Below are positions 34,946 to 45,472 of a DNA stretch of 64,000 nucleotides, in pieces. Made by a program: the position numbers and the translations under genes. This DNA comes from Acidobacteriota bacterium. GTDB taxonomy: Bacteria; Acidobacteriota; Vicinamibacteria; Vicinamibacterales; 2-12-FULL-66-21. The stretch covers positions 111,820 through 175,819 of the forward strand of contig JACPDI010000010.1 in the NCBI GenBank assembly GCA_016184105.1. The letters are read 5' to 3'. The notes beneath the pieces are model-generated. The model did no database searches. It was not told the DNA's origin and worked only from the letters and a program-made list of their open reading frames with translations. Positions within the stretch are counted from its first letter, which is position 1. Each line of letters begins with the position of its first letter.

Positions 34946-35809
34946 CTACTTTTCGATCGGCGCGTTCACGAGGTTGCCCCACTCCGTCCACGATCCATCG
35001 TAGTTGCGCACGTTGTTGAACCCGAGGAGGTACTTGAGGACGAACCACGTGTGCGAGCTGCGCTCGCCGATCCGGCAGTAGGCGATCACTTCCTTCTTCG
35101 GGTCGAGCTGCTGTTCCGCCTCGTAGATCTGCTTCAGCTCCCCGGCGGTCTTGAACGAGCCGTCCTCCGGGTCGATCGCCCGCGCCCAGGGGATGCTCTT
35201 CGCGCCCGGGATGTGGCCGCCGCGCAGCGCCCCCTCGTTCGGGTACTCCGGCATGTGGAGGCGCTTGCCGGTGTATTCGTCCGGGCTGCGCACGTCCACG
35301 AGCTGGCCGCGCGCGTTCATGTGCGCGAGCACCTCGTCACGGAAGGCGCGGTGCGGCGCGTCGGTGCGCTCCGGCGCCTTGTAGCTGGCGGGAGCGGGCT
35401 TCGGGACGTCCCGCGTCATGGGCCGGCCTTCTTTGTCCCACTTCAGCCGCCCTCCGTCCATCACGCGGGCGTTGGTGTGGCCGAACAGCTGGAACACCCA
35501 GAAGGCGTAGCACGCCCACCAGTTGTTCTTGTCCCCGTAGAAGACGATCGTGGTGTCACGCGTGGCGCCGATGCGCGACATCAGCGCCTCGAACCGGTCG
35601 CGCGTGATGTAGTCGCGGCGAATCTGGTCGTTGAGATCCTGCGTCCAGTCCACGTGCACCGCGCCCGGAATGTGGCCGGACGCATACAGCAGCGTGTCTT
35701 CGTTGGACTCGACGAGGCGGATTGCCGGATCGTGCAGGTGCTGCGACACCCACTCGGTGCTCACCAGGACTTCCGGACGTGCGTACCCCCGGTTCTGAAT
35801 CTCGGACAT
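34946..35809 (-). CDS. sseA: Two-domain rhodanese (sulfurtransferase)
   Basis: 287-residue thiosulfate or mercaptopyruvate sulfurtransferase with two rhodanese domains. The N-terminal domain (about 10-130) is inactive, having [15 protein letters not shown] in place of a catalytic loop; the C-terminal domain has the persulfide Cys245 in [13 protein letters not shown]. The CRIGERS loop is typical of thiosulfate sulfurtransferases. It starts close to and divergent from the ROK kinase gene, with only a short shared promoter space. Confidence 0.88.
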   Translation of the reverse strand: MSEIQNRGYARPEVLVSTEWVSQHLHDPAIRLVESNEDTLLYASGHIPGAVHVDWTQDLNDQIRRDYITRDRFEALMSRIGATRDTTIVFYGDKNNWWACYAFWVFQLFGHTNARVMDGGRLKWDKEGRPMTRDVPKPAPASYKAPERTDAPHRAFRDEVLAHMNARGQLVDVRSPDEYTGKRLHMPEYPNEGALRGGHIPGAKSIPWARAIDPEDGSFKTAGELKQIYEAEQQLDPKKEVIAYCRIGERSSHTWFVLKYLLGFNNVRNYDGSWTEWGNLVNAPIEK

Positions 35810-35843
35810 GTCTCCGTCTCCCCGCCTGTATTATGACTCCGTG

Positions 35844-36755
35844 ATGCGCATCGGGATCGATCTCGGCGGCACCAAGATCGAAGGCGCAACCCTCGACGGC
35901 GGCGGACATATCGTGGAACGGCGCCGGGTCCCGACGCCGCGGGGGGACTATGACGCGACGCTTGCCGCGATTGCGCGGCTCGTGGCCGACCTCGAGGCGG
36001 CCGCGGGCGAACGGTGCACGGTCGGCGTTGGCATGCCTGGCACCATCTCGCGCGCGACCTCGCTCGTGAAGAACGCCAACTCCGTCTGGCTCAACGGCCG
36101 GCCGTTCGATCGCGACCTGGCGGCACGGCTCGGGCGGGAGGTGCGCTGCACCAACGACGCGAACTGCTTCGCCCTGTCGGAGGCGATCGACGGCGCCGGG
36201 CGCGGCTTCCGCGTGGTGTTCGGCGTCATCATCGGCACCGGCACCGGCGGCGGCATCGTCGTTGACGGGCGTGTGATCGAGGGGCCGAACGGCGTCGCCG
36301 GCGAGTGGGGCCACAACGCGCTGCCGTGGCCCGGGACAGCCGAGCTGCCCGGGCCGCCGTGCTACTGCGGGCGCCGCGGCTGCGTCGAGACATATCTCTC
36401 CGGCCCGGGGCTCGCGCTCGACTTCGAGGCCGCGACGGGGGAGCGCATCGCGAGCGAGGAGGTGGTGGCGCGCGCGGCCGCCGGCGATGCCGACGCGTGC
36501 GCGGCGCTCGATCGGTACGAAGGGCGGATGGCCCGCGCGCTCGCCAGCATCATCAACCTGCTCGATCCGGATGTCATCGTGCTCGGCGGCGGACTCTCGA
36601 ACATCGATCGGCTGTACGACCGCGTGCCCGCGCAATGGCAGCGCTGGGTGTTCTCCGATCGCGTCGACACGCCGCTCGTCCGCCACGCGCACGGCGACTC
36701 GAGCGGCGTGAGAGGGGCGGCGTGGTTGTGGAACGGGAGTGTTCCGACACGATGA
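35844..36755 (+). CDS. mak: ROK-family sugar kinase, fructokinase-like
   Basis: 303-residue ROK kinase closely patterned on E. coli Mak: phosphate loop GIDLGGTKIEGA (4-15), VKNANSVWLNGRPFD (75-89), catalytic Asp105 in TNDANCF, AGEWGHNALPW (152-162), zinc site CYCGRRGCVE (173-182) and the end HGDSSGVRGAAWLW. It phosphorylates a hexose, probably fructose or mannose, using ATP. The ATG at 35844 was chosen since it aligns with the family start MRIGIDLGGTK. N-acetylglucosamine kinase activity cannot be excluded. Confidence 0.88.
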   Translation: MRIGIDLGGTKIEGATLDGGGHIVERRRVPTPRGDYDATLAAIARLVADLEAAAGERCTVGVGMPGTISRATSLVKNANSVWLNGRPFDRDLAARLGREVRCTNDANCFALSEAIDGAGRGFRVVFGVIIGTGTGGGIVVDGRVIEGPNGVAGEWGHNALPWPGTAELPGPPCYCGRRGCVETYLSGPGLALDFEAATGERIASEEVVARAAAGDADACAALDRYEGRMARALASIINLLDPDVIVLGGGLSNIDRLYDRVPAQWQRWVFSDRVDTPLVRHAHGDSSGVRGAAWLWNGSVPTR

Positions 36756-36833
36756 AGCACACGGGGGCGGACTCAGCCGTATGAACAGGCAAGCGCATTG
36801 CACCCCCGGCGGTCCGAAGGTGAAGGAGGATTG

Positions 36834-37088
36834 ATGGGCATCCTTGCATGGATCCTGTTCGGCCTGGTGGTGGGGATCGTCGCGAAGCTCTTGATGCCGG
36901 GCCGTGACCCCGGCGGGTTCATTATCACGATCCTGCTCGGCATCGCCGGCGCGGTGCTCGGGGGGTTCGTCGGCCGGGCGATGGGTCTCTACGGCGAGAA
37001 CGAGTCGGCCGGATGGATTGTCTCCATCCTCGGCGCGATGCTGCTGCTCTTCCTCTATCGCATGGTGGCCCGCCCCCGGCGCGTGTAG
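36834..37088 (+). CDS. GlsB/YeaQ/YmgE family small membrane protein
   Basis: 84-residue integral membrane protein with three hydrophobic helices. The pattern GLVVGIVAKLLMPGRDPGGF followed by GIAGAVLGGFVGRAMG is the family signature (transglycosylase-associated, stress-induced proteins). Ribosome-binding site AAGGAGGATT just upstream of the ATG. Function in the cell is not known. Confidence 0.88.
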   Translation: MGILAWILFGLVVGIVAKLLMPGRDPGGFIITILLGIAGAVLGGFVGRAMGLYGENESAGWIVSILGAMLLLFLYRMVARPRRV

Positions 37089-37210
37089 TCTGCCTGACAT
37101 TCCGGCAGGATTTGCCCTGCAGAGCCTGCCGGAAGCCCTTTCGGCGAAGTACAATCTGGCCACAACGACGCCCGCGCGCCCGCCTGCGTGCGGGTGTGCC
37201 AGGAGGATTC

Positions 37211-38002
37211 ATGCGCAAGGCTTTCCAGCTCGCCGCGACCGCCGTGGTGGCGCTGATCACGTACACGACCGCCGCCGCGGGACAGGTTGCCGCGACTGCC
37301 GGACAGGCCGCGGCCGCCCCGTCGGTCGACGAACTGATTGCCAAGAACCTGAACGCCCGCGGCGGCGAAGACAAGCTGCGCGCGCTGCAGTCGATGCGCA
37401 TCACGGGCAAGGTCAGCGTGCAGGGCATGGAGCTGCCGATGACCGTCAACGCGAAGCGCCCGAACATGATGCGGCAGGAAATGCAGATCCAGGACAAGAA
37501 GGTGGTGACCGCCTTCGACGGCCAGAAGGCGTGGATGATCAATCCGATGATGGGCGCCGATGCCGCGCAGGAAGTGCCCGGGCCGCAGGCGGAGATGACG
37601 CGCGACCAGGCGGACTTTGACGGCCCGTTCGTCGACTACAAGACCAAGGGACACACGATCGAGCTGGTGAAGGGGGAGTCGCCGGACGGGGCGGACAAGC
37701 TTCCGAACGGCAGGCGTGTGTACACGCTGAAGGTGACCCGCAAGAACGGCCGCGTGCAGCACTACTATCTCGATGCCGAGAGCGGCATCGAGCTGCGCAT
37801 GTCGAACCAGCTCGAACAGGGGGGGCAGGCGTTCAACATCGACACCGAGCTGGACGACTACAGAGCCGAACAGGGGATCACGGTGCCGCACACCGTGCGC
37901 AACCTGATGAACGGCCAGCTGATGATGACGATGACGGTCGAGAAGATCGAGTTCAACCTGCCGCTCGAGGATTCCTTCTTCAGGATGCCGGGCAAGCCGT
38001 AG
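37211..38002 (+). CDS. LolA-like outer membrane lipoprotein-sorting protein
   Basis: 263-residue periplasmic protein with a signal peptide ending near AAAGQ (residue 25). The mature part has the half-barrel pattern of LolA-like/DUF4292 proteins: IAKNLNARGGEDKLRALQSM, then MRITGKVSVQGMELPM, KVVTAFDGQKAWMINPMMG and a late strand YYLDAESGIELRMS. Such proteins carry lipid-modified or hydrophobic material, and in Acidobacteriota they often stand alone, as here. A strong AGGAGG site precedes the ATG. Confidence 0.78.
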   Translation: MRKAFQLAATAVVALITYTTAAAGQVAATAGQAAAAPSVDELIAKNLNARGGEDKLRALQSMRITGKVSVQGMELPMTVNAKRPNMMRQEMQIQDKKVVTAFDGQKAWMINPMMGADAAQEVPGPQAEMTRDQADFDGPFVDYKTKGHTIELVKGESPDGADKLPNGRRVYTLKVTRKNGRVQHYYLDAESGIELRMSNQLEQGGQAFNIDTELDDYRAEQGITVPHTVRNLMNGQLMMTMTVEKIEFNLPLEDSFFRMPGKP

Positions 38003-38043
38003 GCTCACCGCCGAAGGCGCGGAAGGCGCAGAAGAATAGTTTC

Positions 38044-38391
38044 TCAGGCGAGGGCGCCGCTGACGGAGGCGAGCAGATCCTCGCGGGTGCGCGGGCGCGC
38101 GCCGAGGTGAAGGAGCCGCATCCGCGGGTTTTCCGCGAAGAGCCGCGGCGAGAAGTCCGATCGGCAGCCTCGGGCGCCGTCCGAGACGAGGAGATCGATC
38201 GGCGCGGCGTGCCGCACGGCAGTCACGAGCGCCTGGCCGGCGTGGCGCGCTGCCAGCACCTGGTAGCCCTCCTGCTCCAGCGCGCGCCCCGTTGCCGCCC
38301 GCCAGTTCTCGTCGTCTGACATCACGAGGACGGTCGGCAGCCGTCTCGCGCCCTCCGGCACTCCGATAGCGAGCCTGACGGTGAACTGCAT
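38044..38391 (-). CDS. Response-regulator receiver domain protein
   Basis: 115-residue stand-alone receiver-like domain. It has the acidic pair Asp26-Asp27 (VLVMSDDENW), a candidate phosphoacceptor Asp71 (DLLVSDGA) and the helix pattern of CheY-like proteins, but the conserved lysine near the C-terminus is not evident, so phosphorylation-dependent switching is uncertain. No histidine kinase is adjacent. Confidence 0.6.
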   Translation of the reverse strand: MQFTVRLAIGVPEGARRLPTVLVMSDDENWRAATGRALEQEGYQVLAARHAGQALVTAVRHAAPIDLLVSDGARGCRSDFSPRLFAENPRMRLLHLGARPRTREDLLASVSGALA

Positions 38392-38516
38392 GGGAACGCG
38401 CGGCTTATCGCAATCCGGCTGCCAGCGCGAATCGGCGCAAATCCCTTGCAGACCGCGGGTCTTTGTCGCGCGTGAGATTACGAAGGCCGAGGGAGATTAC
38501 AGAACTGTGAGCCGCT

Positions 38517-38957
38517 TCATTCTTTCTTCCGCGCCTCGGCCTCGGCGAGCCATCCGCGCCGGAGTTTTTCCGGCGGCACGTTCGAGAGGTACGGCTTGAT
38601 GTCCAGGATGGGCGTCCCGTCCAGCATGTCCACCCCGCGGACGCGCAGCCGCCGTCCTTCCCGCCCGAGCAGCTCCACGACGGTCAGCCCGATCGGGCTG
38701 GGGCGGCGTGGAGCGCGCGTGGCGAAGACGCCGTGCGGTCGATCGTCGGAAGGGGGCGTGCCGAGCAACTCGTAGCCGCTGGAGCGATCGAACTCCCAGA
38801 TCACGTAGAGATGGGAGAAGCCCTCGATGTCCTGCAGACCCGTTTCGAACTCCGGGAGGATCTCCAGAACACCTGCCGCCGTGTGCTCGGCACCCAGGCC
38901 CTTGGGAACATCGGCCGCCTGCCGGTGCGGGCTGCGGACGTATCCGACGTGCGTCAT
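38517..38957 (-). CDS. trmO: tRNA (adenine(37)-N6)-methyltransferase TrmO
   Basis: 146-residue protein of the TsaA/YaeB-TrmO family, which uses SAM to methylate t6A37 in tRNA. Characteristic segments are THVGYVRSPHR, GLQDIEGFSHLYVIWEFDRS, FATRAPRRPSPIGLTVVELL and DMLDGTPILDIKPYL. Its start codon overlaps the stop of the symporter gene by one base (a GTG three bases earlier is an alternative start), so it is translated as the second gene of that unit. The standard E. coli protein is longer at the C-terminus. Confidence 0.9.
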   Translation of the reverse strand: MTHVGYVRSPHRQAADVPKGLGAEHTAAGVLEILPEFETGLQDIEGFSHLYVIWEFDRSSGYELLGTPPSDDRPHGVFATRAPRRPSPIGLTVVELLGREGRRLRVRGVDMLDGTPILDIKPYLSNVPPEKLRRGWLAEAEARKKE

Positions 38958-40432
38958 CACCGGTGCGCCTCCTCAACTGCGGCCACGTCGCCGGCCGGTC
39001 TCCCCCGCAAAATCAATCCCGCACCGACGGCCGCCCACCCGAGCAGCATGCCGACGGTCGCAAGGAAGCCCGGGTTGTTGTGAAACGGTGAAATGCGAAA
39101 TGCGGCGACCACGACATAGCCCGCCAGCGTTGCCAGCACTCCGGCGGTGACCAGGGCGCGTCCCGCGCGCGGGACGAACATGCCGCACGCGAGCGGCAGA
39201 AATGACGCCGAGAAGAGCAGGTACACACCGTACTGCGCGAAGATCGCCACGCTCCCTCCCGTCGGGTGCTCGAGTTGCCAGATGGCGAGCAGCACCGTCA
39301 CGACTCCCACCGCCGCAAGGCCGGCGCGTCCGACCATGAACGCCGTGCGGTCGCGGCGTTCTCGCGCGAGAAGCGGGTAGAAGTCCGCGGAGAAGGTTGT
39401 CGAGAGCGCCAGGAAGATGCCTTCCAGGGTCGAGAGTCCCGCGCAGAGGAGGCCGACCGCGATCAATACCTGCAGCGGCCCCGGGAACGCCGTGGCGATC
39501 CACGCCGGGATGGCGCGATCGATTGCCGCGGGTTGTGCAAGCGACAGGCGCGCCCACACGCCGGTCACCAGCACGGTGGTGAAGACCGCCCCGCACGCGA
39601 TCGCGGTGCCGAGGTACGTGCGCACCTCGCGATCGCCGCGGACGTACAGCGCCTTGCTCATGATGTGCGGCTGGCAGACGATGGCCACGCCGACGAGGAA
39701 ATTGCAGAAGAACACCTCGAAGACGTTGCGGAAATACGGAGACGCGGGGTTCACCGGCCGGAGAAAGTTGGGGTCGATCGCCGCCAGCCGCGCGCCGGCC
39801 CCCGGCTCGGCCGCGAGCAGCGGCAGCCCGTTGGCGATCATCAGCACCGCGACCACCGCCATGATCGAGGCCTGCACGGCGTTGGTCCACGCGTGGCCGG
39901 TGGCGCCGCCCAGCATCACTCCCGTCACGACGATCGTCGTCAGGCCGACGGCCACCCACCCGGGCGGCAGGTCCAGCAGCCTGGCGAGGACGACCGACAG
40001 GGCGACGACGATGAGCGTCGCGAAGGTGACCAGCCCGAGGGAGAGGACCGCGAAGAGCGCCCTGAGCGCCGTGGACTCGTATCGCGCGCCGATCCACTGC
40101 GGGACGGTGAGCGCCTGGACGCGCACGCCGTGGCCGCGGAAGCGTCGCGACAGCGCCACGAGCCCCAGCATGATCCCGAGCCCGGCGCTGACGCCGTAGC
40201 CGAAGAGCGCCGAGAGCCCGAATGCGTAGACGAGGCCCGGGTTGACGACGAAAGTGGCGACGCTCGTCAGCTGCGCCGCCAGCGACAGCCCGATCACCCA
40301 TGCGGGAATGCTGCGGTCGCCGACGGCGTAGGTCGCCAGCGACCGCGTGCGCCGCGCGCCGCGAACCGCCAGCGCGATGGTGATCAGGAAGTACAGGGCC
40401 ACCGCGACCCACCCGAGCGTCGCTGTCGTCAT
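38957..40432 (-). CDS. Sodium:solute symporter (SSS family)
   Basis: 491-residue membrane protein with about 13 hydrophobic helices. SSS signature regions: LTSVATFVVNPGLVYAFGLSA (substrate/Na site helix 1 area), TVPQWIGARYES, LIVVALSVVLARLL, and a central GVWARLSLAQPAA stretch. The solute is unknown; the sequence does not clearly match the proline, sugar or pantothenate subgroups. It starts divergently from speA, about 90 bases away. Confidence 0.85.
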   Translation of the reverse strand: MTTATLGWVAVALYFLITIALAVRGARRTRSLATYAVGDRSIPAWVIGLSLAAQLTSVATFVVNPGLVYAFGLSALFGYGVSAGLGIMLGLVALSRRFRGHGVRVQALTVPQWIGARYESTALRALFAVLSLGLVTFATLIVVALSVVLARLLDLPPGWVAVGLTTIVVTGVMLGGATGHAWTNAVQASIMAVVAVLMIANGLPLLAAEPGAGARLAAIDPNFLRPVNPASPYFRNVFEVFFCNFLVGVAIVCQPHIMSKALYVRGDREVRTYLGTAIACGAVFTTVLVTGVWARLSLAQPAAIDRAIPAWIATAFPGPLQVLIAVGLLCAGLSTLEGIFLALSTTFSADFYPLLARERRDRTAFMVGRAGLAAVGVVTVLLAIWQLEHPTGGSVAIFAQYGVYLLFSASFLPLACGMFVPRAGRALVTAGVLATLAGYVVVAAFRISPFHNNPGFLATVGMLLGWAAVGAGLILRGRPAGDVAAVEEAHR

Positions 40433-40523
40433 GTCCCTATGCTACAGCCATGGCCGCCGGTCCACCGCGCGGCGCGCCGCATATCGATCTTCACATTCGC
40501 GAAATTTCCTTTATCATGTCCGC

Positions 40524-42473
<1,950 letters not shown>

Positions 42474-42574
42474 TCACGCCACACTCCCTTCCGCAAGACA
42501 TCCCGGGCGCGTGCTACCATCGCGCGGCCCGTTCGCCACGATGCGGCGAAGCGCCCTCCGGGAGGAGATCAGAG

Positions 42575-43150
42575 ATGAAGGTGACGGTGGCAGGAATCGC
42601 GGGGGCTCTCGTCGTGCTCTGGACCGCGTCAGCGCCGATTGCGGCCCGGCCGCTGCCGGTGACAGGCATCGCGCAGGTCGATCTGAAGCGCGTCGACGTC
42701 AAGAAGGTCGAACGGTTTTGCGACATCGGGTTCAGGTTTGTAGAGAGCGGCATCAAGTTCGACGCGACGAAGCTGCTCGGATTGGGCCTGTCCGTCGATC
42801 CGAAGGTCCTCCAGGCGGTGAACAGTCAGGCCGCCGTGCAGATCGCGATCCTCACTCACTTGTGTCATGCCTTTGCGATCGGACAACTGACGTCCGAGCA
42901 GTACCTCGAGAGTGTGATGAAGGTGCTGGAGTACGCGAAAGATCTCGAGGCCGTCAGGAAGAAGGCGGAAGAGACGAGCAAGGTGCCCGTCTCGACCAAA
43001 GACGACCCGCGGTTGGATCCCGCGGAGGTGGCCAAGGCGGAACTCGGGTTGACGGTGGACTCGTCCATCGACGTAGGAAATGAGATGCGCGTCGTGCTGC
43101 GTCGACTCACGGAGCGATACGCGTGCACCTGCCTGCCCGAGCGGAAGTAG
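42575..43150 (+). CDS. Hypothetical secreted protein
   Basis: 191 residues with a signal peptide (LVVLWTASAPIAARP). The mature protein is helical with two sequence blocks, CDIGFRFVESGIKFDATKLLG and LCHAFAIGQLTSEQYLESVM, and a pair of cysteines near the C-terminus (ACTCLPERK). I do not recognise the family. A GGAGGAG site precedes the ATG. It stands between speA and a small membrane protein gene on the same strand, but without an obvious operon link. Confidence 0.6.
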   Translation: MKVTVAGIAGALVVLWTASAPIAARPLPVTGIAQVDLKRVDVKKVERFCDIGFRFVESGIKFDATKLLGLGLSVDPKVLQAVNSQAAVQIAILTHLCHAFAIGQLTSEQYLESVMKVLEYAKDLEAVRKKAEETSKVPVSTKDDPRLDPAEVAKAELGLTVDSSIDVGNEMRVVLRRLTERYACTCLPERK

Positions 43151-43210
43151 GAACGGGCCATTCTGGGGCTGGCGATACCGCCGCGTGACCTGCGGCGTGT
43201 AAGAACATCC

Positions 43211-43621
43211 ATGACGGGCGCGATGCGGCACCCGATACGCGGGCTCCTGGTCGGTCCTCTCGCCGCGCCGATTGGCTACTGGGCGGGCGTGGTGGTCCTC
43301 GCCTGGACGCAGGACTACCGTCTCGGGCTGTTCCGGGCGCTGCAGGAACTCGTGACGATTGCCGCATTCGCGCTGCCGATTGCCTATGCCGTCACGCTTG
43401 CCTGGGGAGTGCCGGTTCTGTTCGCTCTCCGCTCGCTCGGATGGCTGAGAGCAGCGCCGCTCATCGGCGCCGGTGCGATCGGCGGGACGATCGTGGCGAT
43501 GCTCATCGCGTCTTATCAGCGGGGTAGTCTGATTCAGATACGGATGTCGCTCCCCGCCGGCGCCGCGATCGGCGCGCTGGTCGCAGGCACCACCTGGTGG
43601 GCAGGCCAGGATCGCACTTAA
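43211..43621 (+). CDS. Hypothetical membrane protein
   Basis: 136 residues with four predicted transmembrane helices (about 12-31, 45-68, 80-100 and 112-130). No recognised family. It ends exactly where the AT-rich HipBA region begins, so it marks the left border of that islet. Confidence 0.55.
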   Translation: MTGAMRHPIRGLLVGPLAAPIGYWAGVVVLAWTQDYRLGLFRALQELVTIAAFALPIAYAVTLAWGVPVLFALRSLGWLRAAPLIGAGAIGGTIVAMLIASYQRGSLIQIRMSLPAGAAIGALVAGTTWWAGQDRT

Positions 43622-43775
43622 TAGACTGTTTTTAGTCCATTATATAGATTTAAGGATAAAATATACCTTTTTAAGTACTTTAATAGTTTTTTAAACTGAT
43701 TAGTTTATCGTCCTTTAAAAGGTCTGTATTTATCGTAGACACGTATTAAAATACTCTAAAAGGGCTTCTACAAAG
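43622..43775. promoter_or_regulatory. AT-rich control region of hipBA
   Basis: A sharply AT-rich stretch that separates two GC-rich genes. It holds TAGACT-gttttt-AGTCCA (43622-43639) and TAAACT-gatt-AGTTTA (43692-43707), two inverted repeats with the same half-site T-A-R-A-C-T. Their 60-base spacing upstream of hipB fits paired operators for an XRE-type antitoxin. The region is also the likely site of the promoter. Confidence 0.55.
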
Positions 43776-44081
43776 TTGCAACGCAGTCACGACCTGGAAA
43801 TAGAGCTGGGCCGGCAAATCCGTAACCTCAGGCTTCGGGAGAACCTCCGTCAAGAGGAACTGGCGGATCGAGCGGGGATCGCGTTGAACGCAGTGAAAAA
43901 CCTCGAAAACGGCAAAGGCGCTACGCTTCGCTCGCTTATCCAGGCATTGCGAGTCCTCAGCCGGGCGGATTGGCTTCGGACACTTGCTCCAGCCGTTTCA
44001 ATCAGCCCTGTGCAGATGCTGAGCACAAAGCACCCCCGCCAGCGGGCCTCTCGAAAACGTAAGCAGCAGAAGAAACCGTAG
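43776..44081 (+). CDS. hipB: HipB-like XRE antitoxin
   Basis: 101-residue protein with an XRE helix-turn-helix: LRQEELADRAGIALNAVKNLENGK, followed by a short basic tail (KRKQQKKP). It begins with TTG at 43776, 8 bases ahead of the hipA start region. HipB binds and inhibits HipA and represses the operon. The C-terminus is shorter than classical HipB. Confidence 0.75.
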   Translation: MQRSHDLEIELGRQIRNLRLRENLRQEELADRAGIALNAVKNLENGKGATLRSLIQALRVLSRADWLRTLAPAVSISPVQMLSTKHPRQRASRKRKQQKKP

Positions 44082-44089
44082 CGACGAAC

Positions 44090-45406
44090 GTGTACATCCC
44101 GGTCACCACAATTGAAGTTCGCATCTGGGACAAGAGCGTCGGTGCCGTGGCGCTCGACCCGTCACTGGGTTACTACGCCTTCGAATACCAGCCTGCGTTC
44201 GTGAAGTCCGGCGTTGAACTCGCGCCGCTGGAAATGCCGCTTTCGGCAGCTCGTGAACCATTCGTATTCCCCGATCTGCCTGAGCTGACCTACCGCCGAC
44301 TGCCGGGAATGCTTGCAGACGCGTTGCCTGATGACTTCGGAAACCTTCTCGTCGACGCGTGGATGGCACGCGAAGGAATTCCCAGATCGCAGATAACCTC
44401 GCTTGACCGGCTCGCCTATACGGGCAAGAGAGGCTTGGGCGCTTTGGAATTCAGGCCGTCGAGAGGGCCGCGCCGGTCCGCCAAGAGCACGGCGATCCAG
44501 CTATCGGCCCTCGTCGAAAGCGCTAGACGAGCTGTGGAGGGCGAGATTGACGACGACGCACATGCGGAAGCCGCGCTCGCGCAGATTATCCAGGTTGGCA
44601 CATCCGCTGGTGGCGCTCGCGCCAAGGCTGTTGTCTCCTGGAATCCCGCCACAAACGAGATTCGCGCCGGCCAGTTTGATGTGCAACCCGGGTTCGAGCA
44701 CTGGTTGATCAAGTTCGACGGCGTAGGTGTCGACGAGAGGCTCGGCGTCAGCCAGGACTATGGTCGTATCGAGTACGCGTATTACTTGATGGCCAGCGCT
44801 GCCGGCATCACCATGTCACCCAGTCGGTTGCTCGAGGAGAACGGTCGCGCGCACTTCATGACCAAACGCTTTGATCGCGACGTCAATACGAAACACCATC
44901 TGCAAACACTCTGCGGCCTAGCGCACTTGGACTTTCGACAGAAGGCCACCCACGACGTCAGTCAGCTGCTGCTGGTGGTTGACCGGCTCAATCTCGGGTA
45001 CGCATCACTCGAAGAGGTATTCCGACGGGTCGCGTTCAACGCCATGGGCGCGAACTGCGATGATCACACGAAAAACGTTTCGTTTCTGTTGCGGCAGGGT
45101 GGAGCTTGGGAGCTGGCGCCGGCATATGACGTGACGCATGCCTACAATCCAAGAGGGGAGTGGACGTATCAACATTTGATGTCGGTGAACGGAAAGTTCG
45201 CCGGCATAACCCGAGATGATTTGTTGTTAGTGGCTGACGAGTTCGCAATCGGCACAGCCGATTCCGTGTTGGAACAGGTGGACGAGGCTGTCTCTGCCTG
45301 GCCGGACTTTGCGAAAAAAGCAAACGTCAGCCCCGCCGAAACCGCGCGTGTTCAGGCACATCATCAACACCTGTCTCGACAGCGGTTCAAGGCTTCCATC
45401 CCGTAG
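44090..45406 (+). CDS. hipA: HipA-family serine/threonine kinase toxin
   Basis: 438-residue kinase with the HipA N-terminal domain (couple_hipA, about 8-110) and a kinase domain: SAGGARAKAVV (172-182), TKRFDRD (258-264), the catalytic loop ANCDDHTKN (321-329) and metal Asp347 in APAYDVT. All catalytic elements are in place, so the toxin is probably active. It follows hipB by 8 bases. Base composition is slightly lower in GC than surrounding genes, and the islet has an AT-rich promoter, both consistent with horizontal transfer. It is the second HipA-fold kinase in this window. Confidence 0.88.
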   Translation: MYIPVTTIEVRIWDKSVGAVALDPSLGYYAFEYQPAFVKSGVELAPLEMPLSAAREPFVFPDLPELTYRRLPGMLADALPDDFGNLLVDAWMAREGIPRSQITSLDRLAYTGKRGLGALEFRPSRGPRRSAKSTAIQLSALVESARRAVEGEIDDDAHAEAALAQIIQVGTSAGGARAKAVVSWNPATNEIRAGQFDVQPGFEHWLIKFDGVGVDERLGVSQDYGRIEYAYYLMASAAGITMSPSRLLEENGRAHFMTKRFDRDVNTKHHLQTLCGLAHLDFRQKATHDVSQLLLVVDRLNLGYASLEEVFRRVAFNAMGANCDDHTKNVSFLLRQGGAWELAPAYDVTHAYNPRGEWTYQHLMSVNGKFAGITRDDLLLVADEFAIGTADSVLEQVDEAVSAWPDFAKKANVSPAETARVQAHHQHLSRQRFKASIP

Positions 45407-45472
45407 AAGCGGACCTTCTCCGCAACTACCCGATACCCCGATGCCCCGATTCCCCGATGGACACCACTCCCC

